A stretch of DNA of 64,000 bases, taken from contig NZ_BCRG01000002.1 in assembly GCF_001552475.1 (NCBI RefSeq), positions 248,001 to 312,000 of the forward strand. Reading direction: 5' to 3'. Below the pieces are notes generated by a model. That model was not told where the DNA came from and did no database searches. It saw nothing but the letters and a program-made list of their open reading frames with translations. Position 1 is the stretch's first letter. Each line of letters begins with the position of its first letter. Of this stretch, positions 46,046 through 55,818 are shown piece after piece. The DNA comes from Microbacterium oleivorans NBRC 103075. GTDB taxonomy: Bacteria > Actinomycetota > Actinomycetes > Actinomycetales > Microbacteriaceae. Position numbers and translations under genes: made by a program.

Positions 46046-47071
46046 ATGGAACAGCTCAAAGTGATCGGCACCGAGGACGGTCGCCTCATGCTCGCGACCG
46101 ACGCCGGCGACCGCTTCTCGCTCGCCGTCGATGAGGCTCTGCGCACCCACTTGCGCCGCCTGCAGCGGGATGCCGAACCCCGCACGACCCGCCCGAACCC
46201 TCGCGACATCCAGGCGCACATCCGCGCCGGAATGACCGCGGAGGACGTGGCCCAGCTTCTCGGCGTCCGCGTCGAGGACGTTCAGCGCTTCGAGGGCCCG
46301 GTTCTCGCCGAGCGCGAGCACGTCGTGGGTCAAGCCCTCGCCGTCACGGTGCTGATCGGCGGCGAACTCGATCCGGGGGCACAGCCCACCTTCGGCAATG
46401 CCGTCCGCGCCAAGCTCACCGAGGCGGGCGCCACCGGTGAGCGCTGGACGAGCTGGAAGGACCAGAACGGCTGGACCGTCAAACTCGAGTTCGCCGTCGG
46501 TGACGTCGAGCACGACGCACGGTGGTCGTTCGACCCGCGCCGCTCGTCGCTCGCTCCGCAGAACTCCGACGCCACCCAGCTCTCGCGCCAGGGCTCGCTC
46601 CCCGAGGGGCTCATCCCACGCCTGCGAGCACTCGACTCCTCGCCGCAGAAGGACGCGACGCGCTTCGACAGCGGCACGTTCGGTCCCCGCTTGGTCACGG
46701 AGCCCGAGGCCGACCTCGAATCGCCCGAGCCCCGCGCGTCGTCTTCGGACGCCGTGCAGAAGGCCGCGATCAAGCGCGCGCCCGATGCCCCGGTGACCTC
46801 TGCCGAGACCGCTGACCTTCTCGAGGCTCTGCGGCGTCGACGCGGTCAGCGTGAGCCCATGCCCGGCGAGCAGACGGACGAGCGCACCTCGACCCCGGTC
46901 GCCCTCTTCGACGCCCTGGAAGCGGACGAAGAACCCGCTGCGTCGGACGCGGAGACCGCAGAGCCCGAGAAGGGCTCGGACCCTGCCCCGGACCAGGGAC
47001 GCCGACGCGGTCGCACCTCGATGCCGTCCTGGGACGAGATCGTCTTCGGTGCGCGCACCGAAGACGGCTGA
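46046..47071 (+). CDS. sepH: Septation protein SepH
   Basis: 341 residues. The N-terminal DUF3071 domain (EQLKVIGTEDGRLMLATDAGDRFSLAVDEALR, then DIQAHIRAGMTAEDVAQLLGV and EGPVLAEREHVVGQAL) contains the helix-turn-helix-like core that in Streptomyces binds and stimulates FtsZ assembly. The C-terminal half is disordered, acidic and proline-rich. ATG follows GGAGGA by about eight bases. Assignment is firm from the N-terminal domain; the FtsZ role is from family knowledge. Confidence 0.93.
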   Translation: MEQLKVIGTEDGRLMLATDAGDRFSLAVDEALRTHLRRLQRDAEPRTTRPNPRDIQAHIRAGMTAEDVAQLLGVRVEDVQRFEGPVLAEREHVVGQALAVTVLIGGELDPGAQPTFGNAVRAKLTEAGATGERWTSWKDQNGWTVKLEFAVGDVEHDARWSFDPRRSSLAPQNSDATQLSRQGSLPEGLIPRLRALDSSPQKDATRFDSGTFGPRLVTEPEADLESPEPRASSSDAVQKAAIKRAPDAPVTSAETADLLEALRRRRGQREPMPGEQTDERTSTPVALFDALEADEEPAASDAETAEPEKGSDPAPDQGRRRGRTSMPSWDEIVFGARTEDG

Positions 47072-47074
47072 CAC

Positions 47075-48205
47075 TCAGCCGAACGCTCCGAGCCGCACCA
47101 GGGGCACGACGCGCTCCTGATCGGTGAGCGAGCCATGCTGGCCGATCATGTTCTGCGGCTTCTTGTCGGGTTCTCTGTCGTCGTAGTAGGCGACCGTGGT
47201 CCGTGCGGCGACGAGGACGTCACCGATGCGCAGGAGCACGTCCGAGTCGGGCGACGGCCCGAACAGACCGGCGCTCACCGCCTCGTCTCGTGACATCACC
47301 CACGCACGGGAGGACTCGGCATCCTGCCATCGGCGAAGAACGTCGTCGGCACGTCCGTCCTCCGCGTAGAGGTGCAGCATGCGCGGCTCTCCTCCGACGA
47401 TCCGGACACCCTCGACGAGGTCGTCCCCGCCCTGCAGCAGGATGTGGCGGTGCCGCGGGACGTCGACGATGCCGTGATCCGCAGTGACGATCGCGCCGGC
47501 GTGGGAGCCGATCGCGGCGTCCAAGCTCCGTGCTGCTCCGTCGACGAGCTCCAATCCCGCCGCCCACTCGTCACTCTCCCAGCCGCGGGCGTGAGCGATC
47601 GTGTCCAGTTCGGGCACGTAGGCGTAGACGAGTGCACCAGGATGCCGCAGCGCAAGGTCCGCGGCACGCTCCACCCGCTCGGCGACGGTCGATGCGCCGA
47701 TGAACTCCGCGCCGCGCTGGAGCGCCCGGGTGAACCCCGTCGCGGCGTACCGCGGCTGGGAGACAACGAAGCAGGGACGACCCGCAGCAGCCTCCCGCTC
47801 GAGGAGCGGAATGCTCCGCTGCCATGTGAGCGGGTCAAGGCCGTCGCTCTCCCACCCCTTCAGTTGGTTGGGAGCGACGTCGGTTCCCGGCACCCGCACC
47901 CGATAACCCACGAGACCGTGTTGCCCCGGCATCTCACCCGTGAGGAGACTCGCGAGGGCGACCGCTGTCGTGGAGGGGAAGACGGTGCGCGCGGCATCCT
48001 TCTTCGTCATCCGCCCCGTGAGGAAGCGGGCGTAACCGGACCGTGCCGTCAGGTTCGCCCGACCCAGCCCGTCGACGAGGAGAACGACCGCGGAACGGGC
48101 GCCCGGGAACCAGTCTCCCCGACCCTCCAGCGACGCCAAGATCTGCGGTACGACATCGGTGAGGCTCCGGGCCGACGGCGGGTCCACGGGTAGGCTGAGA
48201 GTCAT
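47075..48205 (-). CDS. Alkaline phosphatase superfamily (nucleotide pyrophosphatase/phosphodiesterase-like) protein
   Basis: 376 residues. [23 protein letters not shown] gives the first metal-binding Asp, [28 protein letters not shown] the Thr nucleophile region, [16 protein letters not shown] the middle Asp/His and [16 protein letters not shown] the final Asp-His pair, so the two-metal site is complete. No signal peptide is visible, so it is probably cytoplasmic. Substrate unknown. Ends three bases from convergent sepH and diverges from parC. Confidence 0.9.
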   Translation of the reverse strand: MTLSLPVDPPSARSLTDVVPQILASLEGRGDWFPGARSAVVLLVDGLGRANLTARSGYARFLTGRMTKKDAARTVFPSTTAVALASLLTGEMPGQHGLVGYRVRVPGTDVAPNQLKGWESDGLDPLTWQRSIPLLEREAAAGRPCFVVSQPRYAATGFTRALQRGAEFIGASTVAERVERAADLALRHPGALVYAYVPELDTIAHARGWESDEWAAGLELVDGAARSLDAAIGSHAGAIVTADHGIVDVPRHRHILLQGGDDLVEGVRIVGGEPRMLHLYAEDGRADDVLRRWQDAESSRAWVMSRDEAVSAGLFGPSPDSDVLLRIGDVLVAARTTVAYYDDREPDKKPQNMIGQHGSLTDQERVVPLVRLGAFG

Positions 48206-48291
48206 CCGGGTCAGTCTTCCACACGGTGCTCCGCCGCCGATCTGGCCCCTCGCAGCATCACCGCAGCATCACCCGAAGACCGATCGAGGCC

Positions 48292-50745
48292 ATGGCATCG
48301 CGCACTCCCCCTCCCCCGCCCGCCGTTGAACGCATCGAGGACGTCGACCTCGCCGATGAGATGCAGGGCTCGTTCCTGGAGTACGCGTACTCGGTCATCT
48401 ACTCCCGTGCGCTCCCCGATGCTCGCGATGGCCTGAAGCCGGTCCAGCGCCGCATCCTGTTCCAGATGTCGGAAATGGGGCTCCGCCCCGACCGCGGTCA
48501 CGTCAAGAGCGCGCGCGTCGTCGGCGACGTGATGGGAAAGCTGCACCCCCACGGCGACTCTGCGATCTACGACGCTCTCGTCCGCCTTGCGCAGGAGTTC
48601 GCGCTCCGCGTGCCGCTCGTCGACGGTCACGGAAACTTCGGTTCGCTCGACGACGGGCCCGCCGCGGCTCGATACACCGAGGCTCGACTCGCGGCATCCG
48701 CTCTGGCTCTCACGGAGAACCTCGACGAGGACGTCGTCGACTTCATCCCGAACTACGACGGCCAGTTCCAGCAGCCCGAAGTGCTCTCGGCGGCCTTCCC
48801 CAACCTGCTCGTCAACGGCGCGACGGGCATCGCCGTCGGTATGGCGACCAACATGGCGCCGCACAATCTCATCGAGGTCGTATCCGCCGCCATTCACCTG
48901 CTGGAGAACCCGGGGGCGACCCTCGAGGAGCTCATGGAGTTCGTCCCGGGGCCGGACCTCCCCGGCGGCGGCGTGATCGTCGGACTCGATGGCATCAAAG
49001 AGGCCTACGAGACCGGGCGCGGGTCATTCCGTACCCGCGCGAAAACCTCCATCGAATCCCTCGGGCCGCGCCGAACGGGCATCGTCGTCACGGAGCTCCC
49101 GTACATGGTGGGTCCCGAACGCGTCATGGAGAAGATCCGCGACGCCGTCTCGGCGAAGAAGCTGACCGGCATCTCGGACCTCACCGACCTGACCGATCGC
49201 AACCATGGGCTTCGGCTCGTGATCGGCATCAAGACCGGCTTCGACCCGAACGCCGTGCTCGAGCAGCTCTATCGGCTGACTCCCCTCGAGGACTCGTTCG
49301 GCATCAACAACGTCGCCCTCGTGGGCGGCCAGCCTCAGACGCTGGGCCTCAAGGAGCTGCTGCGGGTCTACCTCGACCACCGCGTTCAGGTCGTCACGCG
49401 TCGCAGCCGGTACCGCCTCGCGCGAAAGCAGGAGCGCCTGCACCTCGTCGAGGGTCTGCTCATCGCGATCCTCGACATCGACGAGGTCATCCAGGTCATC
49501 CGCACCTCGGACGACGGCGAGCAGGCGCGCGCCCGACTGATGGACGTGTTCGACCTCTCCCAACCGCAAGCCGAGTACATCCTCGAGCTTCGCCTCCGGC
49601 GCCTGACGAAGTTCTCCCGCGTCGAGCTCGAGAGCGAACGCGACACCCTGAAGGCCGACATCGCGTCGCTCGAGGAGCTCCTCGGCAGCGCTGTCCTTCT
49701 CCGTCGTCAAGTGGCGACCGAGCTGGATGCTGCCGCAGAAGCGTTCGGCACACCACGGCGCACTCTGCTCATGAACGGCGGGCCCGTCGCTCCCCGGGGT
49801 CGCGCTGCCGCTCCTGCGGATCTTCAGATCGCCGACGCCCCCTGCCGCGTCTACCTGTCGGCGACCGGACGGATGGTCCGCGCGGAGCTCATCGCCGACG
49901 CTCCTGGAGGCGGAGTCGTTCCCCCGGCACGCCGATCGAAGCACGACGCCATCCGCTCCTGGGTGAACGGCACCACTCGCGGCGACCTCGGCGCGGTGAC
50001 CACCCTCGGCCGCCTCGTCCGCTTCACGCCCGTCGACCTGCCCTCCGTGCCGGCGAACTCCGTGCAACTCGCCGCCGGTACCCGCGCAGACCAGTACCTG
50101 GGGCTCGGCGTCAACGAGCACGTCGTCGCGATCGTCCCCCTCAGCGCAGACGCGCCGATCGCCCTCGGCACCACGCAGGGTGTCGTGAAGCGCGTGGCCG
50201 CGACCGAGCTGCCGCCGGGCAAGCCCGACGTCGAGGTCATCTCCCTGAAGCCGGGCGACGCGGTGGTGGGCGCTGCCCTCGCTGCTGACGGCGCGGAGCT
50301 CGTCTTCGTGACGAGCGACGCGCAGCTGCTTCGCTTCGACGCGTCCGCCGTTCGGCCGCAGGGCCGCTCCGCGGGCGGAATGGCCGGTATCCGACTCTCG
50401 GACGACGCGCGAGTCATCGCGTTCACCGCTCTCACGGCGACCGACGGCACGGTCGTGGCGACGATCGCCGGATCGACGGCAGCCCTCCCCGGAACGGATG
50501 CCGGATCAGGCAAGGTCTCACTGTTCACCGAGTTCCCCGCGAAGGGCCGGGCGACCGGTGGCGTGCGCGCGCAGCGTTTCCTCCGCGGCGAGGACGCGCT
50601 GGCATTGGCTTGGGTGGGCGATGAGCCTCGCGCCGTCGGCTCGGACGGCGCCGTGCGCCAGCTCCCTGAAGCGGGGGCCAAGCGGGATGCATCCGGACAG
50701 CCCCTCGATGCGGTGATCGGCGCCATCGGCACCGTGGTGGCCTGA
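48292..50745 (+). CDS. parC: DNA topoisomerase IV subunit A
   Basis: 817-residue type IIA topoisomerase cleavage subunit. Catalytic tyrosine is Y128 in AARYTEARL; the quinolone-determining stretch is [14 protein letters not shown] with S90 and D94, the sensitive-type residues. I find no QRRGGKG-type GyrA box in the C-terminal beta-pinwheel domain, which favours ParC over GyrA. The open frame begins earlier, but ATG 48292 starts [10 protein letters not shown] before the conserved [20 protein letters not shown]. Its partner parE lies downstream on the opposite strand. Confidence 0.9.
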   Translation: MASRTPPPPPAVERIEDVDLADEMQGSFLEYAYSVIYSRALPDARDGLKPVQRRILFQMSEMGLRPDRGHVKSARVVGDVMGKLHPHGDSAIYDALVRLAQEFALRVPLVDGHGNFGSLDDGPAAARYTEARLAASALALTENLDEDVVDFIPNYDGQFQQPEVLSAAFPNLLVNGATGIAVGMATNMAPHNLIEVVSAAIHLLENPGATLEELMEFVPGPDLPGGGVIVGLDGIKEAYETGRGSFRTRAKTSIESLGPRRTGIVVTELPYMVGPERVMEKIRDAVSAKKLTGISDLTDLTDRNHGLRLVIGIKTGFDPNAVLEQLYRLTPLEDSFGINNVALVGGQPQTLGLKELLRVYLDHRVQVVTRRSRYRLARKQERLHLVEGLLIAILDIDEVIQVIRTSDDGEQARARLMDVFDLSQPQAEYILELRLRRLTKFSRVELESERDTLKADIASLEELLGSAVLLRRQVATELDAAAEAFGTPRRTLLMNGGPVAPRGRAAAPADLQIADAPCRVYLSATGRMVRAELIADAPGGGVVPPARRSKHDAIRSWVNGTTRGDLGAVTTLGRLVRFTPVDLPSVPANSVQLAAGTRADQYLGLGVNEHVVAIVPLSADAPIALGTTQGVVKRVAATELPPGKPDVEVISLKPGDAVVGAALAADGAELVFVTSDAQLLRFDASAVRPQGRSAGGMAGIRLSDDARVIAFTALTATDGTVVATIAGSTAALPGTDAGSGKVSLFTEFPAKGRATGGVRAQRFLRGEDALALAWVGDEPRAVGSDGAVRQLPEAGAKRDASGQPLDAVIGAIGTVVA

Positions 50746-50755
50746 GGCGGCGGAC

Positions 50756-51364
50756 GTGGCTCGGCGCGGCATTCACGTGGAGATCGACATCGCCGCGTCG
50801 ATGGAGCGGGTGTGGTCCCTGACGCAGAATCCCGCCTCTCACCCGCGCTGGGATCTTCGCTTCTCGGCGATCACACCGGCAGAGCCGGCCCCCGATGCCG
50901 TCCAACGCTTCACGTACGAACGCTCCGTTCTCTTCCACACCGTCGAAGGAACAGGCGTCAGCCTCGGGGAGCTGATCAGACCCGACGGTACCCGGACTTC
51001 CGCGCTCCGTTTCTCGACGACCGACCGGCTGTCGCCCCTGCGAAGCGGTCGCGGCTACTGGCGCTACACGCCGCTGCCGAACGGCGGCATCCGTTTCGTC
51101 ACCGGGTACGACTACGACCCCGGCTGGGGACCGATCGACGTCATCGTCCGCCCGATGATCGGATGGGCGACTGCGTGGAGTTTCGACCGTCTGCGCATCT
51201 GGGCCGAGACCGGGATTCCGCCGGAGAGGTGGCCACTGAGTTCCGTCTTGGCGTGCTGGCGCACAGACCGGCCACGAGCCGCCCGGTGCAGACGACGGCC
51301 CCCGACACGGCACGCCCTCGACAGCGCACCCGCGACCCTCGCATCCCTGGAGGAACCCTCGTGA
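50756..51364 (+). CDS. SRPBCC (START-like) family protein
   Basis: 202 residues. VEIDIAASMERVWSLTQNPASHPRWDLRFSAI is the typical beginning of an SRPBCC ligand-binding fold, followed by beta strands (YWRYTPLPNGGIRFVTGYDYDPGWG) and a terminal helix with IVRPMIGWATAWSFDRLRIWAE; an Arg-rich tail follows. It probably binds a hydrophobic or lipid-like ligand. GTG 50756 is eight bases after GAGG and ten bases after parC. Its stop overlaps the next gene (GTGA), tying it to the DUF4166 protein. Confidence 0.85.
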   Translation: MARRGIHVEIDIAASMERVWSLTQNPASHPRWDLRFSAITPAEPAPDAVQRFTYERSVLFHTVEGTGVSLGELIRPDGTRTSALRFSTTDRLSPLRSGRGYWRYTPLPNGGIRFVTGYDYDPGWGPIDVIVRPMIGWATAWSFDRLRIWAETGIPPERWPLSSVLACWRTDRPRAARCRRRPPTRHALDSAPATLASLEEPS

Positions 51365-52029
51365 CCTCGCTCTTCCGCGCTGCCATGGGCGCCGACTTCG
51401 ACAAGCTGCACCCTCAACTGCAACGCCGATTCGACGTCGGTCTCGACACCGGCACCGCGTGCGTCGGCCGCGGGACCATGTCCGAGATCCGACGCGGCCC
51501 CTGGTGGACCGTTCCGTTCCTGCAGATCGGACGGCTCCGGAACATCCTCATCCCCGACGTCGGCACTGATGTGCCTTTCACGATCGCCAACTATCCCTAC
51601 CGTGATCCGCACGGCCGTGAAACGGTCACCTTCGTCCGGGAGTACCGGATGGGCGGTCGACAGCGTCGCTTCGACGCGACCATGGTCGCCGGCCGCGGAG
51701 GAATCGTCGACTACCTCGGGACGCACCAGCATCTCGCCGTCGACCTGGACGTGCGCGCCGAATCAGACGGTTCGCTGGTCCTGCGCAGCGGTGCGCAACG
51801 GTTCCACGAAGGACCCCTCTCGTTCCGCTTCCCGATGATCTTCAGCGGGTCCGCCACCCTCCGCGAACGGTACGACGAATCGGACGGCCGATTCCACGTC
51901 GACTTGCGCGTGGAGAACACCCGACTCGGCTTCCTCTTCGGATATCGCGGCAGCTTCACGTGCGAATGGATCCCGGCATCCGACTCCCCAGAGAGCTACA
52001 AGCCCCGCCGACACGAGAGACGACTCTGA
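51361..52029 (+). CDS. DUF4166 family protein
   Basis: 222 residues containing SLFRAAMGADFDKLHPQLQRRFDV, the DUF4166 start in which a small helical segment precedes the beta-rich core, and later REYRMGGRQRRFDATMV, LSFRFPMIFSGSATLRERYDE and GFLFGYRGSF. GTG 51361 overlaps the SRPBCC stop by four bases. In other genomes DUF4166 is found fused or next to epimerase/saccharopine-dehydrogenase-like or SRPBCC proteins; here the SRPBCC partner is upstream. Function unknown. Confidence 0.85.
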   Translation: MTSLFRAAMGADFDKLHPQLQRRFDVGLDTGTACVGRGTMSEIRRGPWWTVPFLQIGRLRNILIPDVGTDVPFTIANYPYRDPHGRETVTFVREYRMGGRQRRFDATMVAGRGGIVDYLGTHQHLAVDLDVRAESDGSLVLRSGAQRFHEGPLSFRFPMIFSGSATLRERYDESDGRFHVDLRVENTRLGFLFGYRGSFTCEWIPASDSPESYKPRRHERRL

Positions 52030-52030
52030 G

Positions 52031-52200
52031 TCAGGACTCGAGCTTCGCCTTGACGTAGGCGACGATCGCGTTCGCGTGATGTCGAGCCAATGCTGCATCG
52101 GTTGCCCGTAGGTCTTCTCGATGCTCGGGAAGTACGACGCGGGACCGCGGTGCTTCTCCCCGGCGGCGATGACAGGGGCGACGACGCGGTGCGGGCTCAT
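52031..52200 (-). pseudogene. Remnant of a DUF4287 gene with internal deletion and frameshift
   Basis: The first part reads MSPHRVVAPVIAAGEKHRGP then ASYFPSIEKTYGQPMQHWLDI, the conserved start of DUF4287. In the next frame the end reads HHANAIVAYVKAKLES then stop, the conserved C-terminus (usually ...GHGHANAIVAYV). The middle (normally roughly 20 residues with K.HMELV.WLK..H) is missing and the frame is shifted near 52087. The unshifted frame runs through the DUF4166 gene and is not coding. A decayed copy wedged between DUF4166 and parE. Confidence 0.82.
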
Positions 52201-52225
52201 GTCCGCAGGCTACCGCGCGGTCGCA

Positions 52226-54298
52226 TCACGCGTCGATGCGCTCGCGGTCGAGGCGCTCGCTGGACGTGACGATGAAGTCGCGACGCGGGGCGACCTCGGA
52301 GCCCATCAAGAGCTCGAAGACCGACGACGCGGCTTCGGCGTGCTGCACCCGAACTCGGCGAAGCGTGCGGCCCGCGCGGTCCATCGTCGTCGTGGCGAGC
52401 TGGTCGGCATCCATCTCACCGAGACCCTTGTAGCGCTGCACCGGTTCTTGCCACCGCTTGCCGGACTTGGTGAGCTTCGCGAGGAGCGTGTGCAGCTCCT
52501 GCTCGCTGTAGGTGTAGACGGTCTCGTTCGGCTTCGTGCCCGGATTCATGACGACGACACGGTGAAGGGGCGGAACCGCCGCATACACCCGACCTGCCTC
52601 GATGAGCGGGCGCATGTACCGGAAGAAGAGGGTCAGCAACAGCGTACGGATATGGGCGCCGTCGACATCGGCGTCGCTCATGAGGATGATCTTCCCGTAG
52701 CGGGCCGACTCGAGGTCGAACGACCGACCCGAGCCGGCGCCGATCACCTGGATGATCGCCGCGCACTCGGCGTTCGACAGCATGTCGCTGACCGAGGCCT
52801 TCTGCACGTTCAGGATCTTGCCGCGGATCGGCAGCAGCGCCTGGTACTCGCTGTTGCGGGCGAGCTTCGCCGTGCCGAGTGCTGAATCACCCTCGACGAT
52901 GAACAGTTCCGACTGCTCGACGTCGTTCGTGCGGCAATCCGCGAGCTTGGTCGGCAGCGACGACGACTCGAGGGCGTTCTTCCGGCGCTGGGTCTCCTTG
53001 TGCGTGCGCGCAGAGATGCGCGCCTTCATCTCCGAGACGACCTTCTCGAGCACGAGCGCCGTCTGCGCCTTGTCGTCCCGCTTCGAGGACGCGAACTTCG
53101 CGGCCAACTCCTTCGAGACCACGGATGCCACGATGTTGCGGACCGCGGGCGTTCCCAGGATCTCCTTGGTCTGCCCCTCGAACTGCGGCTCGGGAAGACG
53201 CACGGTGAGCACCGTCGAAAGCCCCGCGAGAATGTCGTCTTTCTCGATTTTCTCGTTCGCGCCGACCTTCAGCTTGCGGGCGTTCGTCTCGATCTGTCCG
53301 CGGATCGTCTTCATGAGGCCCTGCTCGAAGCCCTGCTGGTGCGTACCGCCCTTGGGCGTCGAGATGATGTTGACGAACGAGCGAGCGACGGTCTCGTAGC
53401 CGGTCCCCCAGCGCAGCGCGATGTCGACCTCGCACTCGCGCTCCACCTCGGTGGGGACCATCGCGCCGGTCGGCTGGAGGACCGGCACCGTTTCGGTGAA
53501 GGTTCCCGTCCCCGTCAGACGCCAGGTGTCCGTGATCGGCGCGTCGGGCGCGAGGAAGTCGGCGAACTCGGAGATGCCACCGTCGAACCGGTAGCTCGTC
53601 TCGATCGGCTCTTCGCCGCGCTGATCGACGATCACGATCTCGAGTCCCGGCACGAGGAACGCGGTCTGTCGAGCGCGCTGCTCGAGCTCACCGAGGTCGA
53701 AGGCGGCGTCCTTCGTGAAGATCTGCCGGTCCGCCCAGTAGCGGATGCGGCTTCCCGTCACTCCTCGGGGGGCTTTGCCGACGACCGTGAGTTCGCTGGA
53801 CTTCTCGAACGGCCGGAACTGGGACGACGGGCCGTCTCCGTCGAACGTTCCCGGCTCGCCGCGGTGGAACGACATCGCATAGGTCTTGCCGCCGCGGTCG
53901 ACCTCGACATCCAACCGCTCGGACAGCGCGTTGACGACGGACGCACCGACACCGTGAAGACCGCCGGATGCCGCATAGGAGCCGCCGCCGAACTTTCCAC
54001 CGGCGTGCAGTTTCGTGAAGACGACCTCGACGCCCGAGAGCCCGGTGCGAGGTTCGATGTCGACCGGGATGCCGCGAGCACGATCGCGGACTTCGACGCT
54101 CCCGTCGGCGTGCAGCACGACGTCGATACGGTCTCCGTATCCGCCGAGCGCCTCGTCGACCGAGTTGTCGATGATCTCCCAGAGGCAGTGCATGAGGCCG
54201 CGGGAGTCGGTCGAGCCGATGTACATGCCGGGCCGTTTGCGAACGGCTTCGAGCCCTTCCAGGACCTGGAGATGATGGGCGGAATACTCGGCTGTCAC
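52226..54298 (-). CDS. parE: DNA topoisomerase IV subunit B
   Basis: 690-residue ATPase subunit. GHKL motifs: EIIDNSVDEALGGYGDRIDV, GIPVDIEPRTGLSG and GGLHGVGASVVNALS; transducer domain; TOPRIM with EGDSALGTAKLARN and the metal-binding DADVDGAHIRTLLLTLFFRYM. The EGDSA-L-GTAK variant (instead of EGDSAGG) is usual in actinobacterial ParE rather than GyrB. GTG start has TACGAT eight bases upstream, so the leader is very short. parC lies on the opposite strand about 1.5 kb away. Confidence 0.93.
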   Translation of the reverse strand: MTAEYSAHHLQVLEGLEAVRKRPGMYIGSTDSRGLMHCLWEIIDNSVDEALGGYGDRIDVVLHADGSVEVRDRARGIPVDIEPRTGLSGVEVVFTKLHAGGKFGGGSYAASGGLHGVGASVVNALSERLDVEVDRGGKTYAMSFHRGEPGTFDGDGPSSQFRPFEKSSELTVVGKAPRGVTGSRIRYWADRQIFTKDAAFDLGELEQRARQTAFLVPGLEIVIVDQRGEEPIETSYRFDGGISEFADFLAPDAPITDTWRLTGTGTFTETVPVLQPTGAMVPTEVERECEVDIALRWGTGYETVARSFVNIISTPKGGTHQQGFEQGLMKTIRGQIETNARKLKVGANEKIEKDDILAGLSTVLTVRLPEPQFEGQTKEILGTPAVRNIVASVVSKELAAKFASSKRDDKAQTALVLEKVVSEMKARISARTHKETQRRKNALESSSLPTKLADCRTNDVEQSELFIVEGDSALGTAKLARNSEYQALLPIRGKILNVQKASVSDMLSNAECAAIIQVIGAGSGRSFDLESARYGKIILMSDADVDGAHIRTLLLTLFFRYMRPLIEAGRVYAAVPPLHRVVVMNPGTKPNETVYTYSEQELHTLLAKLTKSGKRWQEPVQRYKGLGEMDADQLATTTMDRAGRTLRRVRVQHAEAASSVFELLMGSEVAPRRDFIVTSSERLDRERIDA

Positions 54299-54491
54299 GA
54301 TCTCCCATCGTATTCGGCCCCGCCGTCACCGGACCGACCGACACACTCGCCGGGGCCAGGTCCGCGCTCGGGCAGGCGCATACCGTACGCGCACAGCGAA
54401 ATGTCACGCAATGGCGGCATACCCACAACATCCGCGTGGTTGTATGACATGACAGTTCACCCGTCTTGAGCAGTACGAGGAGGCACCTGAC

Positions 54492-54710
54492 ATGAGCACG
54501 TCGACCACCACCGAGCCAGCCGTCCTCGAACACCGCCTGACGGCGATGGATCGCTGCGACTCCTGCGGAGCCCAGGCCTACATCGCCGCCGAGGTCAACG
54601 GGAGCGAGTTGCTCTTCTGCGCCCACCACGGTCGCAAGTACGAGGAGAAGCTCCGCTCCATCGCAACGTCTTGGCACGACGAGACCGCGCGCCTGACCGA
54701 ATCGGTCTGA
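54492..54710 (+). CDS. DUF7455 small zinc-ribbon-like protein
   Basis: 72 residues: LTAMDRCDSCGAQAYIAAEVNGSELLFCAHHGRKYEEKL contains C-x2-C and C-x2-H, a probable zinc site. Conserved small actinobacterial protein encoded near sigA; function unknown. GAGGAGG lies seven bases before the ATG. The 193 bases upstream, shared with parE, hold a TATGAC-like -10 and nothing else obvious. Confidence 0.9.
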   Translation: MSTSTTTEPAVLEHRLTAMDRCDSCGAQAYIAAEVNGSELLFCAHHGRKYEEKLRSIATSWHDETARLTESV

Positions 54711-54732
54711 GCCGCAGCGTCTCGATCCACGA

Positions 54733-54764
54733 CGAAGGCCCCCTGCTTCTGCAGGGGGCCTTCG
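54733..54764. terminator. Bidirectional terminator between DUF7455 and the ATP-grasp gene
   Basis: CGAAGGCCCCCTGC and GCAGGGGGCCTTCG pair perfectly over 14 bases with a TTCT loop, 22 bases after the DUF7455 stop and 15 before the end of the convergent ATP-grasp gene. Confidence 0.88.
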
Positions 54765-54779
54765 CGTGTGTCAGACGAC

Positions 54780-55793
54780 TCAGAAGCCGACTGCCGCCTG
54801 GTAGACGGGCAACAGTCCCGTACGGACCCCCGACGCGGACGGCTTCGGCTGGAAGACGCTCGAGTTGTGGTTGCCCTCGATCACGACGGGACCGTTCGCG
54901 GTGATCGCGATGTCCCACCCCACGTACGGGGCTTCCGGCGTCCGCCGTGCAAGTGACGCGACCAGATCGAGTACGCGGTCGTACTGCGGCACCTGGAACC
55001 CCACGATGGGCGTTCCGGTCACGGGGTGCTCCCGGTAGACATTGCTGTTCTTGTCGACGCCCGGGTACAGGGCGACGCCGTCGTCGTCGAGCATGGTAAA
55101 CATCCCGCCCGACGCGAAGTTGTCGATGACGTCGCCGTTGCCGATGCGCAGGACCGACGCGAGCAGGTGCACGCGATCCTCACCGTCGAGGAACGTGATC
55201 AGGCGGATCGTGTTGACCGCGTCCGGGTACATCGCCGACATCTCGGGATGCTGCACGATGAACTCGTCGAGGACCGTCTGCCCCTTCGCGGTCACGTCAG
55301 CGCGGAATGCCGACGCGTCGACATCCGATCCGACCTCGTGGAGGTCGATTCCGCCACCACCGTGCCCCTCGTTGGGCTTCGCGAGAACGCGGGGGTGCCG
55401 GGCGAGGAACGCAGCGAGCTCCGTGTCGTCGACGTCGCGGAGATCGATCGTCTCCCGACCGAGCAGGTCCGCGTACTCCCGGGAGAACCGGCGCTTGTCC
55501 TCGAGCTTGGAGCGCCCCTCCGGGGTGTTGTACATCTTCGTGATCCGGAACGACTTGGGGTGGGTCATCCAGGTCTTCCGCTCCCGCGCGTTGAGCAGAC
55601 GGATGTCCCACACCGCGTAGTCGCGGAATGCCATGTCGTAGCGCAGCGAGCACCACAGCATGTCGACGATGATCACCGGCACGGGCGCCTTCGAAACCCG
55701 CTGGACGGTGCGGGCGAATTCGACCAGGTTGCCGGGCCGGATCTTGCGTGCACGTCGGAGGAGGTACTGCAGGCGGACGCGGATGCGACGCAT
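54780..55793 (-). CDS. Sugar-transfer-associated-type ATP-grasp protein, copy 1
   Basis: 337 residues. A basic N-terminal helix region is followed by VLAKPNEGHGGGGIDLHEV (ATP-grasp glycine loop), NTIRLITFLDGEDRVHLLASVLRIGNGDVIDNFASGGM and WDIAITANGPVVIEGNHNSSVFQPKPS, where Glu and Asn form the metal site of an ATP-grasp ligase. The motifs match the sugar-transfer-associated ATP-grasp group. ATG 55793 has GAAGGGA upstream. It is a tandem paralogue of the next gene (25-base gap) and the last gene of the sigA transcription unit. Likely forms an amide or ester bond on an unknown acceptor. Confidence 0.85.
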   Translation of the reverse strand: MRRIRVRLQYLLRRARKIRPGNLVEFARTVQRVSKAPVPVIIVDMLWCSLRYDMAFRDYAVWDIRLLNARERKTWMTHPKSFRITKMYNTPEGRSKLEDKRRFSREYADLLGRETIDLRDVDDTELAAFLARHPRVLAKPNEGHGGGGIDLHEVGSDVDASAFRADVTAKGQTVLDEFIVQHPEMSAMYPDAVNTIRLITFLDGEDRVHLLASVLRIGNGDVIDNFASGGMFTMLDDDGVALYPGVDKNSNVYREHPVTGTPIVGFQVPQYDRVLDLVASLARRTPEAPYVGWDIAITANGPVVIEGNHNSSVFQPKPSASGVRTGLLPVYQAAVGF

Positions 55794-55818
55794 GGCGGTC
55801 CCTTCGGATTCGAGTCGG

